From Actinomycetes bacterium (GTDB lineage: Bacteria > Actinomycetota > Actinomycetes > Actinomycetales > Cellulomonadaceae), in contig JAEYUL010000049.1 in assembly GCA_023432565.1 (NCBI GenBank), positions 1 through 41,996 on the forward strand: a stretch of 41,996 nt of DNA, in the 5' to 3' direction. The position numbers and the translations under genes are program-made. The notes beneath the pieces were generated by a model. It was not told where the DNA came from and did not search any database. It saw only the letters and a program-made list of their open reading frames with translations. Of this stretch, positions 40,151-41,996 are shown piece after piece. Positions within the stretch are counted from its first letter, which is position 1; every line of letters begins with the position of its first letter.

Positions 40151-40320
40151 GACGATGCCCCTCTCGTTCCGGCCGGCCTCCGTCGGCCACGTGCCCGGCG
40201 CCCGCCGTCACGACGCCTGTGTCTCACACTGGACCGGGACGTGCGACGCTGCACGTCGAGAGACGGCCGGTCACCGGCCCGGCGACGGCCGCCGCACGGC
40301 CCGACGAGCAGGAGGTCACG
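40151..40320. other. Divergent intergenic region
   Basis: 170 bp between the sugar porter and the hypothetical gene. A short dyad GTGT-CTC-ACAC (40219-40229) is the only structure noted. Confidence 0.4.
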
Positions 40321-40956
40321 ATGGGCGACGAACCACGCCGTCCCCGCCGTCCGGCGATGCTCGACCCGCAGGAGGCCGACGAGCTCCCGGGTGCGCTCGA
40401 CCCGGCACTGCGCAACGAGATCGCGCACACCACGGCGGCCGCGCTCGTGCACCAGGGCCGGGCGACCGCGGACCGGGTGGTCGTCGCACGCCTCGTCGCG
40501 CTCGTCGAGACCGAGGGCCTCGACGTCGTGGCGGCCCTGTGGGCGGACAGCGCTCCCGCGACCCTGCCAGGAGCGCTGTGGCGGCTGTACGTGCTGCGTG
40601 AGTGGGTGCGCCGCGACCCCGGGACGGTCGCCGACCGCTACCGGCAGGGCACCGCTGCGGTGCCGGTGCACGACGTGGTGGCGGGAGTCGCCGACGCGCC
40701 CGGGCCGGCCGACGTCCGCGCGGTCGCCGACGCGGTGCTCTCGGGCGTCTACACGGGAGACCTCGCGGTCGCGCTCGAGCGCGCGGGCGCCTTCTGCCGG
40801 GTGCTCGCCGCGGGCGCGGCGCTGGACGCGGACCGGCTCGACGAGGTCGACCCGAAGGGGGCGACGCGCATGACCTTCGGCGCCTCCGCGCTGCTGCGCA
40901 CGGCAGAGGAGCTGGAGCACGCAGCCCAGCTGTGGCGCGGCGACCGGCTCGACTGA
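40321..40956 (+). CDS. Conserved actinobacterial hypothetical protein
   Basis: 211 residues from ATG 40321 (AGGAGG upstream). Starts MGDEPRRPRRPAMLDPQEAD; soluble and helix-rich (ALRNEIAHTTAAALVHQG, ALERAGAFCRVLAAGAALDA). I have seen this type annotated hypothetical in several actinobacteria but know no function. No metal, nucleotide or membrane signature. Its stop is 18 bp from that of the convergent PitA gene. Confidence 0.8.
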   Translation: MGDEPRRPRRPAMLDPQEADELPGALDPALRNEIAHTTAAALVHQGRATADRVVVARLVALVETEGLDVVAALWADSAPATLPGALWRLYVLREWVRRDPGTVADRYRQGTAAVPVHDVVAGVADAPGPADVRAVADAVLSGVYTGDLAVALERAGAFCRVLAAGAALDADRLDEVDPKGATRMTFGASALLRTAEELEHAAQLWRGDRLD

Positions 40957-40974
40957 GCAGGCCGCCGCGCGGGC

Positions 40975-41979
40975 TCAGGCCCCGAGGATGGGCCGCAGCA
41001 CCACCGTGAACAGCGCGGCCACGAGCGCCGCGGCGGGGATCGTCAGGACCCACGCGACGGCGATGTTCTTGGCGACGCCCCAGCGCACGGCCGACAGCCG
41101 CTTCGTCGCGCCGACGCCCATGATCGCCGAGGTGATCGTGTGGGTCGTCGAGACCGGCGCGTGCAGCCAGAAGGCGTTGACGTACAGGACCACCGCGGAC
41201 ACCGACTCGGCGACGAGGCCGCGCGCCGGGTCGAGCTCGATGATCTTGCGGCCGAGCGTGCGCATGATGCGCCAGCCACCCGCGTACGTGCCGGCCGAGA
41301 TGGCGGCGGCCGCGGCGAGCTTGACCCACAACGGGATCTCGCCGGGGGTGGCCCACCCGACTGCGGCGAGCGCCATGACGATGACACCCATAGTCTTCTG
41401 CGCGTCCTGCAGGCCGTGACCGAGCGCCATCGCGGCGGCCGAGACCGTCTGCGAGAGGCGGAAGCGGCGCATGGCGCGCGTGGGGTTCGCGTTCCGCACG
41501 GCCCACAGCAGCAGGACCATGATGACGAACGCGAGTCCGAACCCGACCAGCGGCGAGAAGATCATCGGCAGGACGACCTTGTCGACGATCGCCGTGCCGT
41601 AGACCCCGAGGCCACCGGCGAGCCCGGCGCCGACGAGACCACCGATCAGCGCGTGCGTGGACGACGACGGCAGCCCGAACCACCACGTGATGAGGTTCCA
41701 CGTGATCGCGCCGATGAGTGCGCACAGCACGATCACCAGCTGCGTGTGCGCCGGCGCGTCCTGCAGGTCGACGATCGACTTGGCGATCGTCTCGGCGACC
41801 TCGGTGCCGAGCAGCGCGCCGGCGAAGTTCATCACCGCCGCCATCATCAGGGCGATGCGCGGGGTGAGGGCACGGGTCGAGACGGACGTCGCGATGGCGT
41901 TCGCGGCGTCGTGGAACCCGTTGGTGTAGTCGAAGCCGAGCGCGAGCGCGACGACGAGGATGACGAGCGCGACCTCCAC
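40975..41979 (-). CDS. pitA: PitA-type inorganic phosphate transporter
   Basis: 334 residues from GTG 41979, with AAGGAG upstream near the window edge. Two repeated halves each carry the Pit signature: YTNGFHDAANAIATSVSTRAL in the first and GHGLQDAQKTMGVIVMAL in the second. There are also two S-S-T-H-A/T-T-H-T segments (LPSSSTHALIGGLVGAG and APVSTTHTITSAIMGVG). It imports metal-phosphate with protons at low affinity. The gene is complete. Confidence 0.94.
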   Translation of the reverse strand: MEVALVILVVALALGFDYTNGFHDAANAIATSVSTRALTPRIALMMAAVMNFAGALLGTEVAETIAKSIVDLQDAPAHTQLVIVLCALIGAITWNLITWWFGLPSSSTHALIGGLVGAGLAGGLGVYGTAIVDKVVLPMIFSPLVGFGLAFVIMVLLLWAVRNANPTRAMRRFRLSQTVSAAAMALGHGLQDAQKTMGVIVMALAAVGWATPGEIPLWVKLAAAAAISAGTYAGGWRIMRTLGRKIIELDPARGLVAESVSAVVLYVNAFWLHAPVSTTHTITSAIMGVGATKRLSAVRWGVAKNIAVAWVLTIPAAALVAALFTVVLRPILGA

Positions 41980-41996
41980 GGAGCTCAGGACTCCTT

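Noticed and set aside
38324..40873. 849-residue plus-strand frame
   Set aside because: Crosses MarR and sugar-porter genes antisense with low-complexity Arg/Asp/Glu composition.

Overview
The window is very GC-rich with a strong G/C third-position bias and dense gene packing. Its most diagnostic gene is a secreted GH48 - three fibronectin-III - CBM2 cellobiohydrolase with the domain order and length of Cellulomonas fimi CbhB. A secreted CBM13-GH62 arabinofuranosidase is also present. The source is most likely a Cellulomonas or a close actinobacterial relative. This is inferred from architecture and base composition, not from a database search.

Left edge (1-1240): somewhat lower-GC DNA that ends in a 3' tRNA fragment (about 993-1035, best read as tRNA-Lys) with no 5' half. 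Paired GTCACTC repeats lie on both sides of it. This looks like a tyrosine-integrase attachment site, so the first ~1 kb is probably the end of an integrated element. It carries a partial gene with a UDG-like look and an overlapping small ORF. Next come a hypothetical gene (1239-1748), a small acidic protein, an ArsR regulator plus SRPBCC protein operon behind a clear palindrome, and a NarL-type two-component system divergent from an FtsX-type ABC exporter (3599-7393). The first secreted glycosidase, GH62, is at 7645-9189.

9353-15546 is the most unusual block. A response-regulator receiver fused to a PIG-L deacetylase is translationally coupled to a membrane histidine kinase. Convergent to them, with almost no gap, is an operon encoding an ATP-grasp ligase, a processive GT2 glycan synthase and a membrane-anchored putative glycosidase. 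Together this reads as a self-contained glycan synthesis and modification locus in which the deacetylase itself may be controlled by phosphorylation.

15657-18426 holds single genes: a K+ channel, a methyltransferase, an aldo/keto reductase and a GlsB-type membrane protein. 18548-21811 is the GH48 cellulase. Its upstream region shares a 15-bp element (14 of 15 identical) with the GH62 upstream region and also has a CelR-like box, suggesting a common polysaccharide regulon. 22117-26451 holds a Nudix hydrolase and two paralogous membrane-anchored PQQ-like propeller proteins separated by a cysteine-free HesB/IscA-like protein.

26537-30044 has a flavin reductase / LLM monooxygenase pair divergent from an FAD-linked oxidase, with strong inverted repeats between. 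30045-33993 is a TasA/camelysin-like protein, its SipW-type signal peptidase, a Pro-rich secreted protein and a GGDEF-EAL protein, a plausible surface-fibre or biofilm module. The right end has MsrB, a NERD protein, two MarR regulators flanking a DHA2 drug exporter (one with a readable promoter/operator), a sugar porter, a conserved hypothetical protein and a PitA phosphate transporter. No rRNA, complete tRNA, CRISPR array or insertion sequence was seen.
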